9,025 bases of DNA from positions 1 through 9,025 of the forward strand of contig CAINDZ010000676.1 in the NCBI GenBank assembly GCA_903847545.1, given 5' to 3'. The notes beneath the pieces are model-generated. The model saw only the letters and a program-made list of their open reading frames with translations. It had not been told where the DNA came from and did no database searches. Positions 1 through 5,896 of the stretch are shown one piece after another (position 1 is the stretch's first letter; every line of letters begins with the position of its first letter). The position numbers were made by a program, and so were the translations under genes. The DNA comes from an uncultured bacterium. Lineage in GTDB: Bacteria; Krumholzibacteriota; Krumholzibacteriia; LZORAL124-64-63.

Positions 1-734
1 ATGTCGTCGTCGTTGAAGCCCAGCTTGCCGTCGGGGTCGACGACGTCGCGGTGCTCGCACGGCACCAGGATGCCGCCCAGGCGCACCACGCGGCGCGGCC
101 GCGCGAAGTACAGCGGCACGATCGGGATCGACTCCTGGCGGATGTACTGCCACACGTCCAGCTCGGTCCAGTTGCTGAGCGGGAAGACGCGCACATTCTC
201 GCCGTCGTCGATGTTCGCGTTGTACAGGTTCCACAGCTCGGGCCGCTGGTTCTTCGGGTCCCACTGGCCCAGGCGGTCGCGCACCGAGAAGAAGCGCTCC
301 TTGGCGCGCGACTTCTCCTCGTCGCGGCGGGCGCCGCCGAACGCGGCGTCGAAGCCGTGCTTGGCCAGGGCGTCGAGCAGGCCGCGCGTCTTCAGCTGCT
401 GGCAGCACTTGTCGTTGCCCAGGCGCGTCGGGTGGGCGCCCTTGGCGATCCACTCCTCGTTGCGCTCGACGATCAGGCGCGCGCCGATGTCGGCCACGTG
501 GCGGTCGCGGAACTCGTACATGGCGGGAAACTTGTAGCCGGTGTCGACGTGCAGCAGCGGGAACGGGAAGCGGCCCGGGTGGAACGCCTTCTGCGCCAGG
601 CGCAGCATCACCGACGAGTCCTTGCCCACCGAGTAGAGCATCACCGGGTTCTTGAACTCGGCGACGACCTCGCGCATGACGTGGATGGATTCCTGCTCGA
701 GGTGCTGCAGGTGGGTCAGGGTGTAGGAACCCAA
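1..734 (-). CDS. cysD: Sulfate adenylyltransferase subunit 2 (CysD), 3'-truncated by window edge
   Basis: CysD is the PP-loop catalytic subunit of ATP sulfurylase. With the GTPase CysN it makes adenosine 5'-phosphosulfate from ATP and sulfate, the first step of sulfate assimilation in the cytosol. The 244 visible residues align along the whole N-terminal part of the family. They carry the PP-loop SVGKDSS (35-41), HVDTGYKF (62-69), the strongly conserved GGARRDEEKSRAKER (133-147), WDPKNQRPELW (158-168) and FPLSNWTELDVW (184-195). The family is about 300 residues long, so roughly 55-60 C-terminal residues lie outside the window. The start is the TTG at 734-732: the frame has a TGA shortly upstream, no ATG or GTG lies in between, and GGGAG stands 5 bases before the TTG. 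An internal ATG (codon 20) would remove conserved N-terminal residues (THLQHLE, ESIH). The gene follows the GT-C-like gene on the same strand; cysN is expected next, beyond the edge. Confidence 0.96.
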   Translation of the reverse strand, partial: MGSYTLTHLQHLEQESIHVMREVVAEFKNPVMLYSVGKDSSVMLRLAQKAFHPGRFPFPLLHVDTGYKFPAMYEFRDRHVADIGARLIVERNEEWIAKGAHPTRLGNDKCCQQLKTRGLLDALAKHGFDAAFGGARRDEEKSRAKERFFSVRDRLGQWDPKNQRPELWNLYNANIDDGENVRVFPLSNWTELDVWQYIRQESIPIVPLYFARPRRVVRLGGILVPCEHRDVVDPDGKLGFNDDD

Positions 735-739
735 GGCTG

Positions 740-744
740 CTCCC
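740..744 (-). promoter_or_regulatory. Ribosome binding site of cysD (supports TTG start)
   Basis: On the minus strand GGGAG lies 5 bases before the TTG at 734. This is the only plausible initiation signal between the upstream in-frame TGA and the conserved CysD N-terminus, so it fixes the non-ATG start. Confidence 0.6.
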
Positions 745-771
745 GGTTCGGTGCGGCGCGGTCTCGCGTGG

Positions 772-785
772 CCCTGTCGTCAGGG
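772..785. other. Short perfect hairpin in the cysD leader
   Basis: CCCTG and CAGGG form a 5-bp perfect stem around a 4-base loop (TCGT on the plus strand). It lies 38 bases before the cysD start. No T-run follows on either strand, so it is not a standard terminator. It could be a leader structure or chance in GC-rich DNA. Confidence 0.25.
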
Positions 786-807
786 AAGGACCGCGCGCGG
801 CGGCCCC

Positions 808-824
808 GCCCCCATGGTGGGGGC
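808..824 (-). other. Inverted repeat downstream of the GT-C-like gene
   Basis: A 7-bp perfect stem (808-814 with 818-824) with a 3-base loop starts 14 bases past the stop codon of the GT-C-like gene, in the 104-base spacer before cysD. In the minus direction it is followed by GC-rich sequence and no T-run. It is therefore not a canonical intrinsic terminator, but its position would suit a 3'-end stabiliser, a weak terminator or a processing site separating the upstream operon from cysD. Confidence 0.3.
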
Positions 825-838
825 AACCCGGGGCGATG

Positions 839-2371
839 TCAACGCCCGCCGGGCGTCGGCAGGTCGCGCCGTGGCGCGTAGACGACGTACCGGCCCGCCT
901 GGCCGGCCGGCTCGTAGTTGGCTTCGATCGCCCGCATCACCTGCGGCCCGAAGTGCACCGTCTCGTACCACGGTCCGTGCGTGCGGGGGTCGTTCAGGAA
1001 CACGACGGCCCGGAACGACCGGTCGGCGATCCGCTCCACCAGGGGAGCGGCGAACCCCGCGTCGCGCCCGGCGACCAGGCGGAGCATGAACGGGTCGAGC
1101 ACATAGGGGCGCTCGCCGGCGAGCAGGGGCACCAGGGGATCCTCGGCGAGGATCGCGCCCGGACCGGCGGGCAGCGCGGCAATGACGGCCTGTCGTTCCT
1201 GCGCGGCGCCCGCGCCGGCCGCGGCGGCTTCCTGCCGCAGCGTGGCGATGCCGGGCAGGGCGGCGCCGGCAGCCAGTAGCAGGAGCCCGGTTGGCAACAT
1301 GCGTCGCGGTGCCAGCGGCATGCGTCGCGGCGCGGGCGACGACGCGCCCGCCGCGGCGCCCAGGAACAGCACGGCGGCGGCGACGGGATCGGCCAGGTGG
1401 TTCCACGTGACGCCGGGCGAGCCGAAGACCACGACCGCCGCGCCCAGGCTGGCCGCCAGGTAGAGGCCCGGCAGCGTCAGGGCGCTCGAGCGCAGGCGGG
1501 CCAGGCAGGCCACGCACGCTGCCGCGACCAGGCAGAAGCCCCACGGGTCCTTCCAGAGGAACATCCCCGACAGCAGGCGGGGCGCCGCGAGCGCCGAGCG
1601 CACCGACGCGCCGCCGGACGCGCATGCCTGCAGGATCGCCAGGAAGCGCCCGCCGCTGGCCGCCTCGGTCACGCCGACCACCAGGCCGCAGCCCGCGGTG
1701 ACCAGGCCCGCGAACAGGGCGGCGTCGCGCCGGCGTCCCTGCGCGAGCAGCCACAGGCCCAACGCCAGCGCGCCCCCGAGCGCAGTCGGCTTGGCGGCGA
1801 ACGCGAGGCTGAACAGGAGCGCGCACGCCGCGAGCCGGCGTCGCCCGCCCGGCGCCCCCAGGCACACGGCGAACGCCCACAGGACGAGCGCCAGCGGCAA
1901 GACGTCGCCGCGCGTAGTGGCCAGGCCGTGCTGCACGACGACCGAGGCCAACAGCAGCGCCGTCATCCCCGCGGCCACGGGCCGGGCCACGGCCAGGCGC
2001 CGCAGCGTCGCGTAGGCGCCGCCCAGCAGGAACGCGCCGGACAGCAGCGCCACGACATGGCCGGCGACGACCGGCGCGAGCCCGGCCCTGATCCCCAATG
2101 CCTGCAGCGAGAAGAAAAGCGGGAAGAACCGCGTGCCGCCGTAGCCGATGTCGGGCGCGTAAAGCGGGCGGTAGAACAGGCCCTGCGCGAGGTCCGCCGC
2201 CATCGTGGTCCAGGCCGCGGCGACGTGGTTGAGGTGCGTGCCGTTGCGGAGGCCCAGGACGACGCAGGCAAGTCCCAGGATGCCGGCGGCGCCGGCGAGG
2301 CCCAGGAAGGCGCGGGACCAGGCGGTGGCCCGGCCCGCGGCGGCGCGGCTTCCATCGTCCAGGTGCGGCAC
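839..2371 (-). CDS. GT-C-like polytopic membrane protein (putative glycosyltransferase)
   Basis: This is a 510-residue integral membrane protein of unproven function. About ten hydrophobic segments can be seen, near residues 21-41, 82-94, 97-121, 130-149, 155-172, 179-209, 217-235, 276-292, 298-316, 328-343 and 360-378. A soluble tail of about 130 residues follows. The arrangement resembles GT-C-fold sugar transferases that use lipid-linked donors (GT39/GT87-like): a first loop containing W54, D60, D74 and GGTRFFPLFF, then many helices, then a tail with AILAEDPLVPLLAGERP and YVLDPFMLRL (406-432). No sugar or acceptor can be inferred. The GTG start at 2371 lies 8 bases after the stop of the upstream YhcH-family gene, with purine-rich AGGAAGAGG in between, so it is probably translated from the same mRNA. 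A 7-residue tandem repeat lies in the loop before the last helix. It could instead be an uncharacterised transporter-like protein. Confidence 0.8.
   Translation of the reverse strand: MPHLDDGSRAAAGRATAWSRAFLGLAGAAGILGLACVVLGLRNGTHLNHVAAAWTTMAADLAQGLFYRPLYAPDIGYGGTRFFPLFFSLQALGIRAGLAPVVAGHVVALLSGAFLLGGAYATLRRLAVARPVAAGMTALLLASVVVQHGLATTRGDVLPLALVLWAFAVCLGAPGGRRRLAACALLFSLAFAAKPTALGGALALGLWLLAQGRRRDAALFAGLVTAGCGLVVGVTEAASGGRFLAILQACASGGASVRSALAAPRLLSGMFLWKDPWGFCLVAAACVACLARLRSSALTLPGLYLAASLGAAVVVFGSPGVTWNHLADPVAAAVLFLGAAAGASSPAPRRMPLAPRRMLPTGLLLLAAGAALPGIATLRQEAAAAGAGAAQERQAVIAALPAGPGAILAEDPLVPLLAGERPYVLDPFMLRLVAGRDAGFAAPLVERIADRSFRAVVFLNDPRTHGPWYETVHFGPQVMRAIEANYEPAGQAGRYVVYAPRRDLPTPGGR
1298..1339. 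repeat. 21-bp in-frame tandem duplication
   Basis: Two adjacent 21-base copies (1298-1318 and 1319-1339) match at 17 positions; their first 12 bases are identical. They encode APRRMPL then APRRMLP, residues 347-360 of the GT-C-like protein. These form a basic extramembrane loop before the last hydrophobic segment. The period is a multiple of three, so the reading frame is kept. Confidence 0.75.
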
Positions 2372-2379
2372 GCCTCTTC

Positions 2380-2835
2380 CTATCCTTCCTGCACCGGCAC
2401 CTTGACCACGACCTTGCGCATGTCGCCCTCGCCCACCTGCGGCAGGTGGGCGTCGGCAGGCCAGAAGACCGCGAACTGCCCTGGTTCGAGCGGCAGCCAG
2501 GCCTGCGGCGGGTCGGCGAAGAACTGCAGGTCGGTGGCGGGGTCGTAGTCGGCCTCGGGCGCGCGGCAGGCGGCGAGCGGCCGCCAGCCGATGGACTCGC
2601 GCCCGGCCAGCAGCACCTGGATGTCGATGAAGCGGCGGTGCGCCTCGAGGCGCCCCTCGTCAGCCCGTCGCGCGCCGCCGCAGGCGACGATGACGCTGGC
2701 GCCGCGGGTGCCGACGTCGAACCGGCCTGGCTCCAGCGCAGCGAGGTCGGTGGCCGCCAGGAAGGCCGCGGCCTCGGCGAAGGCGGGCGACAGCGCCGCC
2801 AGCGACGACACGTTGTCGAGGGTGTCGAGGATCAC
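2380..2835 (-). CDS. YhcH/YjgK/YiaL (DUF386) family protein
   Basis: This 151-residue protein belongs to a cupin-like family that includes YhcH of sialic-acid operons and the EbgC subunit of evolved beta-galactosidase. Members are thought to act on sugars or sugar-derived metabolites; the substrate here is unknown. The family pattern is complete: N-terminal ILDTLDN, FLAATDLAALEPGRFDV (25-41), EAHRRFIDIQ (64-73, with the conserved Glu and His), YDPATDLQFF (97-106), FAVFWPADAHLP (121-132, second conserved His) and a closing KVVVKV (141-146). The start chosen is GTG at 2835, giving the usual ILDTL beginning. GGGGAG stands 7 bases upstream, and the stop of the AhpD-like gene is only 4 bases before the start. 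An upstream ATG at 2895 in the same frame would add 20 unrelated residues inside the preceding gene and is rejected. It sits in a tight operon with its neighbours and may be translationally coupled. Confidence 0.9.
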   Translation of the reverse strand: MILDTLDNVSSLAALSPAFAEAAAFLAATDLAALEPGRFDVGTRGASVIVACGGARRADEGRLEAHRRFIDIQVLLAGRESIGWRPLAACRAPEADYDPATDLQFFADPPQAWLPLEPGQFAVFWPADAHLPQVGEGDMRKVVVKVPVQEG

Positions 2836-2839
2836 GCCG

Positions 2840-3202
2840 TCACTCCCCGCCGTCGCCGGCCTCGGCCAGCACCTCGTCCAGCAGCGCACGGGCACGGCGC
2901 AGGTGCGGGATCACGATCGAGCCGCCGACGACCAGTCCCACGTCGAAGATCTCGAGGATCTCGGCCTCGGTGACGCCCTCCTCGGCGCAGCGAATGACGT
3001 GGTAGGCGATGCAGTCGTCGCAGCGCAGCACCAGCGAGGCGGCCAGCCCGGCCATCTCCTTGGTGCGGGCCGGCAGGGCGCCGTCGTGGTAGGTGGCGGT
3101 GTCCAGCGCGAAGAAGCGCTTCGTGGTGAGCGTGGCGGTCTCGAGCACGCGGGCGTTCAGGCGCTCGCGCTCGGCGCGGAAGGCTTGCAGGCGGCCGCTC
3201 AT
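2840..3202 (-). CDS. Carboxymuconolactone decarboxylase / AhpD-like family protein
   Basis: This is a 120-residue, all-helical small protein with the CMD-family redox signature. E49 is followed by C61-x-x-C64-x-x-x-H68 (CDDCIAYH), within LVLRCDDCIAYHV, then the typical EEGVTEAEILEIFDVGLVVGG stretch. In AhpD the two cysteines and the histidine form a thiol relay that reduces peroxiredoxin. Many small family members with this motif have unproven oxidoreductase or peroxide-defence roles. Because the CxxC pair is intact, a thiol-based redox role fits better than lactone decarboxylation. The ATG start at 3202 has AAAGGA about 7 bases upstream. It is the first gene of the minus-strand operon and faces the long intergenic region, where a plausible minus-strand promoter lies about 80 bases upstream. 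Confidence 0.9.
   Translation of the reverse strand: MSGRLQAFRAERERLNARVLETATLTTKRFFALDTATYHDGALPARTKEMAGLAASLVLRCDDCIAYHVIRCAEEGVTEAEILEIFDVGLVVGGSIVIPHLRRARALLDEVLAEAGDGGE
2843..2848 (-). promoter_or_regulatory. Ribosome binding site of the YhcH-family gene (decides GTG start)
   Basis: GGGGAG on the minus strand lies inside the last codons of the upstream AhpD-like gene, 7 bases before the GTG at 2835. It supports the short GTG-started form of the protein over the longer ATG-started frame. Confidence 0.6.
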
Positions 3203-3279
3203 CGGGGTCCTTTCCGGGGAAATCGTCGTCGGGGACTGTGACGTGCGGGTCGAACCAGGCTCCTACCCGGCGGGCGGGC

Positions 3280-3309
3280 ACCATACCACGCCCCGGCGGG
3301 GCGCGGCAA
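3280..3309 (-). promoter_or_regulatory. Candidate sigma70-type promoter of the minus-strand operon
   Basis: On the minus strand TTGCCG (3309-3304) and TATGGT (3285-3280) are separated by 18 bases. Each matches the -35/-10 consensus at four of six positions. A start near 3272 would give a 5' leader of about 70 bases ahead of the AhpD-like ATG. The match is moderate, and the consensus used by this organism is unknown. Confidence 0.35.
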
Positions 3310-3325
3310 CCGCACCGGCGAGGTC

Positions 3326-3355
3326 CGGAAACCGCGCCCCCGCCGCGGATTTCCG
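3326..3355. repeat. Bulged inverted repeat between the divergent genes
   Basis: CGGAAACCGCG (3326-3336) is complementary to CGCGGATTTCCG (3344-3355), apart from one unpaired A, around a 7-base loop. The right arm also forms its own tight dyad, CGCGGA-TT-TCCGCG (3344-3357). Lying between the two candidate promoter regions, it could be a regulator binding site or an RNA hairpin. No T-run follows. Confidence 0.45.
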
Positions 3356-3388
3356 CGTTCCGGAGTCCCGTTTCGGTCACGGATCGGA

Positions 3389-3394
3389 TATATT
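3389..3394 (+). promoter_or_regulatory. Possible -10 element for the plus-strand operon
   Basis: TATATT (five of six matches to TATAAT) is the most AT-rich spot in a GC-rich intergenic region and faces the amidotransferase operon. No good -35 box stands 16-18 bases upstream, so the call is weak. If used, the leader before the amidotransferase would be about 209 bases. Confidence 0.2.
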
Positions 3395-3609
3395 GCCGCG
3401 AACGGCCCGGCCGGCTCCCCGCGAGGCACCGGCATTCGCCTCAAGCCCGGGGCGCGGTGGCCGATCAAGCATCGTTCTGACAGGGGTTTGCCCGGACGGC
3501 GGCGACGTGAGCGCCCGTCCGTGGTCCAGCCCCTTGTCGTGTGCGTATCGGGTCCGGCCGGCGCGACAGCCCGCCTACCGACCCGCGGGAAAGGTGGTGG
3601 ACGACAGCC

Positions 3610-5622
3610 ATGTGCGGCATCTGCGGCATCCTCGCGCTGGAAGGATCGTTGGCGCTGCCACCGTCCGCCCCCGAGCGGATGATCGGCGTGATGCGCCACC
3701 GCGGCCCCGACGAGTTCGGCGCGTGGCGCAACGACACGGTCTTCCTGGGCCACGCGCGCCTGAGCATCATCGACCCGGTCGACGGCCAGCAGCCGATGGC
3801 CGACGCCGGCGGGCGCTGCCGCATCACGTACAACGGCGAGGTGTTCAACTACCTCGAGCTGCGCCGCGAACTGGAAGGGCGCGGGCGCGCGTTCCGCACG
3901 CACAGCGACACCGAGGTGATCGTCAACGCGTGGCTCGAGTGGGGCCCCGCCTGCGTGGAGCGCTTCAACGGCCAGTTCGCGTTCGCGCTGTGGGACGACG
4001 CCGAGAAGACGCTGTTCCTGGCCCGCGACCGGTTCGGCATCTGCCCGCTGTTCGTGGCCGAGCAGGGCGGGCAGCTGTTCTTCGCCTCGGAGATCAAGGC
4101 GCTGAAGGCCTGCCCCGGCTTCCGGGCCGAGCCCGACGCGGCGGCGATGGGCGAGGTGCTCTCGTACTGGGCGAACGTGCCCCCGCGCACGGCGTTCACC
4201 GGCGTGGCGCAGCTACCGGCCGGTCACGTGGCCCTGGTGCGGCCCGGCCGCGCCCCCACGGCGTCCGCGGACTCGCTTTTGCCGTCCTGCCTGGACGCGC
4301 GCCGCTACTGGGCGCCGTCGTTCCTGCCCGCCGACGAGGATCGCCGCTTCGTGCCCGCGGCCGAGCGCACCGCGCTGGTCGGCGAGCTGCGCGAGCGCCT
4401 CGAGGAGGCCGTCGCCCTGCGCATGCGCGCCGACGTGCCCGTGGGCTCGTACCTGTCGGGCGGCCTGGACTCGTCGGCCGTGGCCGCGCTGGCCCAGCGC
4501 CTGTCCAGCGGCCTGCTGCGCACCTACGGCCTGGGCTTCGACCGCGAGGGCTTCGACGAGCGCGAGTGGCAGCAGATGATGGTCGACCACCTGGGCGTCG
4601 ACCACGCGGGCGTGTTCGTCGACCAGGCCGAGGTGGCGCGCCGCCTGCGCGAGGTGCCCTGGCACGCCGAAGCGCCGCTGCCGCGCGCCGCGCCGACGCC
4701 GCTGCTGCTGCTGAGCCGGCACGTGCGGGCGCAGGGTTGCAAGGTCGTCATGACCGGCGAGGGCGCGGACGAGGTGTTCGTCGGCTACGACATCCACCGC
4801 GAGGCGAAGGTGCGCGCGTTCTGGAACCGCGTGCCCGGCTCGCGCGTGCGGCCGGCGCTGCTGTCGCGGCTGCACCCGTACCAGGACCAGGCGCCGCTGG
4901 ACTTCCTGGTCAGCTTCTACGGCCGCGGGCTGGCCGAGACGCAGGACGCGTTCCACTCGCACCGGCCGCGCTGGAACAACACGGCCGCCGCCACCTTCCT
5001 CTGCGACCAGGCGCGCGCGGCCCTGGCCACCGGCGAGGCCGAGCGCCGCCTGCTGGCCTCGCTGCCCGCCGAGTTCGCCGGTTGGGGCCCGGTGGCCCGG
5101 TGCCAGTACCTGGAAATGGCCATATTCATGTCGGGCTACCTGCTCAGTTCGCAGGGCGACCGCATGCTGATGGCCAACTCGGTGGAAGGCCGATTCCCGT
5201 ACCTCGACCACAACCTGGTCGAGTTCGCGGCCCGCATTCCGGTCTCGGCGAAGTTGCCGGGGCTGGACGAGAAGGCGATGCTGAAGGACGGCGTGGCCGA
5301 CCTGGTGCCGGCGGCCATCCGCGGCCGGCACAAGCACCCGTTCCGCGCCCCGGGCAGCGTGTGCTTCGCCACGCCCGAGGGCCGCGAAATGGTCGAGGAC
5401 TTCCTGCTGGCGGACGGCCCGGGCTGGGACCTGTGGCAGCGCGACAAGGTGTCGGCCCTGGTGCGCAAGTGGGATTCGGGACGCCTGCTGAGCCAGCGCG
5501 ACGACACGTCGTTCGTCGCCGTGCTCAGCGGGCGCATGCTGCAGCGCGATTTCGGGCCGCTGTTCGAGGAGCGGGTGGCGGCCCTGCAACTGGAGCCGGG
5601 ACAACTGGACTGGCGGGACTGA
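3610..5622 (+). CDS. Asparagine-synthetase-type glutamine amidotransferase (AsnB family)
   Basis: This 670-residue two-domain enzyme hydrolyses glutamine, channels the ammonia and uses ATP to convert a carboxylate into an amide. The N-terminal Ntn glutaminase domain (about 1-200) starts MCGICGI, with nucleophile C2 exposed after Met removal, then ARLSI (49-53, R50), YNGE (74-77) and HSDTE (98-102). The synthetase domain has the PP-loop SGGLDSS (283-289), GEGADEVF (383-390, with the general-base Glu E384) and SQGDRMLMANSVEGRFPYLD (514-533). Its length matches the long AsnB subfamily (about 630 or more, against 554 for E. coli AsnB). That subfamily includes true asparagine synthetases and amidotransferases of exopolysaccharide, O-antigen and antibiotic loci. 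The ATG at 3610 is fixed by the Cys2 requirement; its best ribosome site, AGGTGG at 3592-3597, is 12 bases away, rather far. First gene of the operon; the carrier protein follows after 19 bases. An amidotransferase for a pathway intermediate is favoured over housekeeping asparagine synthesis because of its neighbours. Confidence 0.93.
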   Translation: MCGICGILALEGSLALPPSAPERMIGVMRHRGPDEFGAWRNDTVFLGHARLSIIDPVDGQQPMADAGGRCRITYNGEVFNYLELRRELEGRGRAFRTHSDTEVIVNAWLEWGPACVERFNGQFAFALWDDAEKTLFLARDRFGICPLFVAEQGGQLFFASEIKALKACPGFRAEPDAAAMGEVLSYWANVPPRTAFTGVAQLPAGHVALVRPGRAPTASADSLLPSCLDARRYWAPSFLPADEDRRFVPAAERTALVGELRERLEEAVALRMRADVPVGSYLSGGLDSSAVAALAQRLSSGLLRTYGLGFDREGFDEREWQQMMVDHLGVDHAGVFVDQAEVARRLREVPWHAEAPLPRAAPTPLLLLSRHVRAQGCKVVMTGEGADEVFVGYDIHREAKVRAFWNRVPGSRVRPALLSRLHPYQDQAPLDFLVSFYGRGLAETQDAFHSHRPRWNNTAAATFLCDQARAALATGEAERRLLASLPAEFAGWGPVARCQYLEMAIFMSGYLLSSQGDRMLMANSVEGRFPYLDHNLVEFAARIPVSAKLPGLDEKAMLKDGVADLVPAAIRGRHKHPFRAPGSVCFATPEGREMVEDFLLADGPGWDLWQRDKVSALVRKWDSGRLLSQRDDTSFVAVLSGRMLQRDFGPLFEERVAALQLEPGQLDWRD

Positions 5623-5641
5623 GCGAACGAGGAGCCAATCG

Positions 5642-5896
5642 ATGGACCCGAGGACACAAGTGCGCGATTTCGTGATCCGGAACTTCCTGTTCGGGGACGC
5701 TTCCGGCCTGGCCAGCGACTCCGTTTCGCTGCTGGACAACGGCATCATGGACTCGCTGGGCGTGATGGAGCTGATCAACTTCCTGGAGATCGACCTGAAG
5801 ATCCAGGTGCCCGACAGCGACCTCATCCCCCAGAACCTGGACTCGATCGACAACCTGGTGGCGTACATCGCGCGACGCCAGGGCGGCGCCGCGTGA
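5642..5896 (+). CDS. Acyl carrier protein
   Basis: This 84-residue free-standing carrier protein has the DSLG motif (37-40). S38 is the expected attachment site for 4'-phosphopantetheine, to which a substrate would be tethered as a thioester. It has the usual acidic four-helix pattern: helix 1 (4-16), LLDNGIMDSLGVMELINFLE (30-49) spanning the modification site and helix 2, then SIDNLVAYIARR as the last helix. Its sequence is closer to carriers of specialised pathways (D-alanyl, exosortase-linked, peptide-type) than to fatty-acid AcpP. GAGGAG lies 7 bases before the ATG. The stop overlaps the GTG start of the ligase by 4 bases, so the two proteins are likely made in coupled amounts and work as a pair. 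No phosphopantetheinyl transferase, thioesterase or condensing enzyme is seen in the window. Confidence 0.95.
   Translation: MDPRTQVRDFVIRNFLFGDASGLASDSVSLLDNGIMDSLGVMELINFLEIDLKIQVPDSDLIPQNLDSIDNLVAYIARRQGGAA

Larger units (their letters stand above)
3203..3609. other. Divergent intergenic region, no gene
   Basis: The 407 bases between the divergent AhpD-like and amidotransferase genes hold no convincing coding region; the short open frames here are arginine/proline-rich GC artefacts. The region contains a plausible minus-strand promoter, a bulged inverted repeat and an isolated AT-rich patch TATATT. All three cluster between 3280 and 3394, leaving a likely 5' leader of about 200 bases before the plus-strand operon. 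Confidence 0.7.

Noticed and set aside
808..824. Intrinsic terminator after the GT-C-like gene
   Set aside because: The stem is real, but no T-run follows on either strand, so it is listed only as an inverted repeat.
51..2548. Several long plus-strand frames (51-881, 1397-2548 and others) across the left block
   Set aside because: They are antisense shadows of cysD, the GT-C-like gene and the YhcH gene. Their products are compositionally biased and the minus strand gives clear family matches.
2836..2895. A 20-residue N-terminal extension of the YhcH-family protein from the ATG at 2895
   Set aside because: The added residues lie within the AhpD-like gene and match nothing in the family. The GTG at 2835 has a good ribosome site and gives the expected N-terminus.
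3541..3609. An upstream extension of the amidotransferase by 23 residues
   Set aside because: Class II glutamine amidotransferases need the catalytic cysteine directly after the initiator Met, so translation must start at 3610 (MCGICGI).
3093..5675. An 860-codon plus-strand frame overlapping the amidotransferase gene
   Set aside because: It is out of frame with the AsnB-like gene, is rich in Arg/Pro/Gly/Ala, shows no motif, and also crosses the intergenic region and part of the AhpD-like gene.
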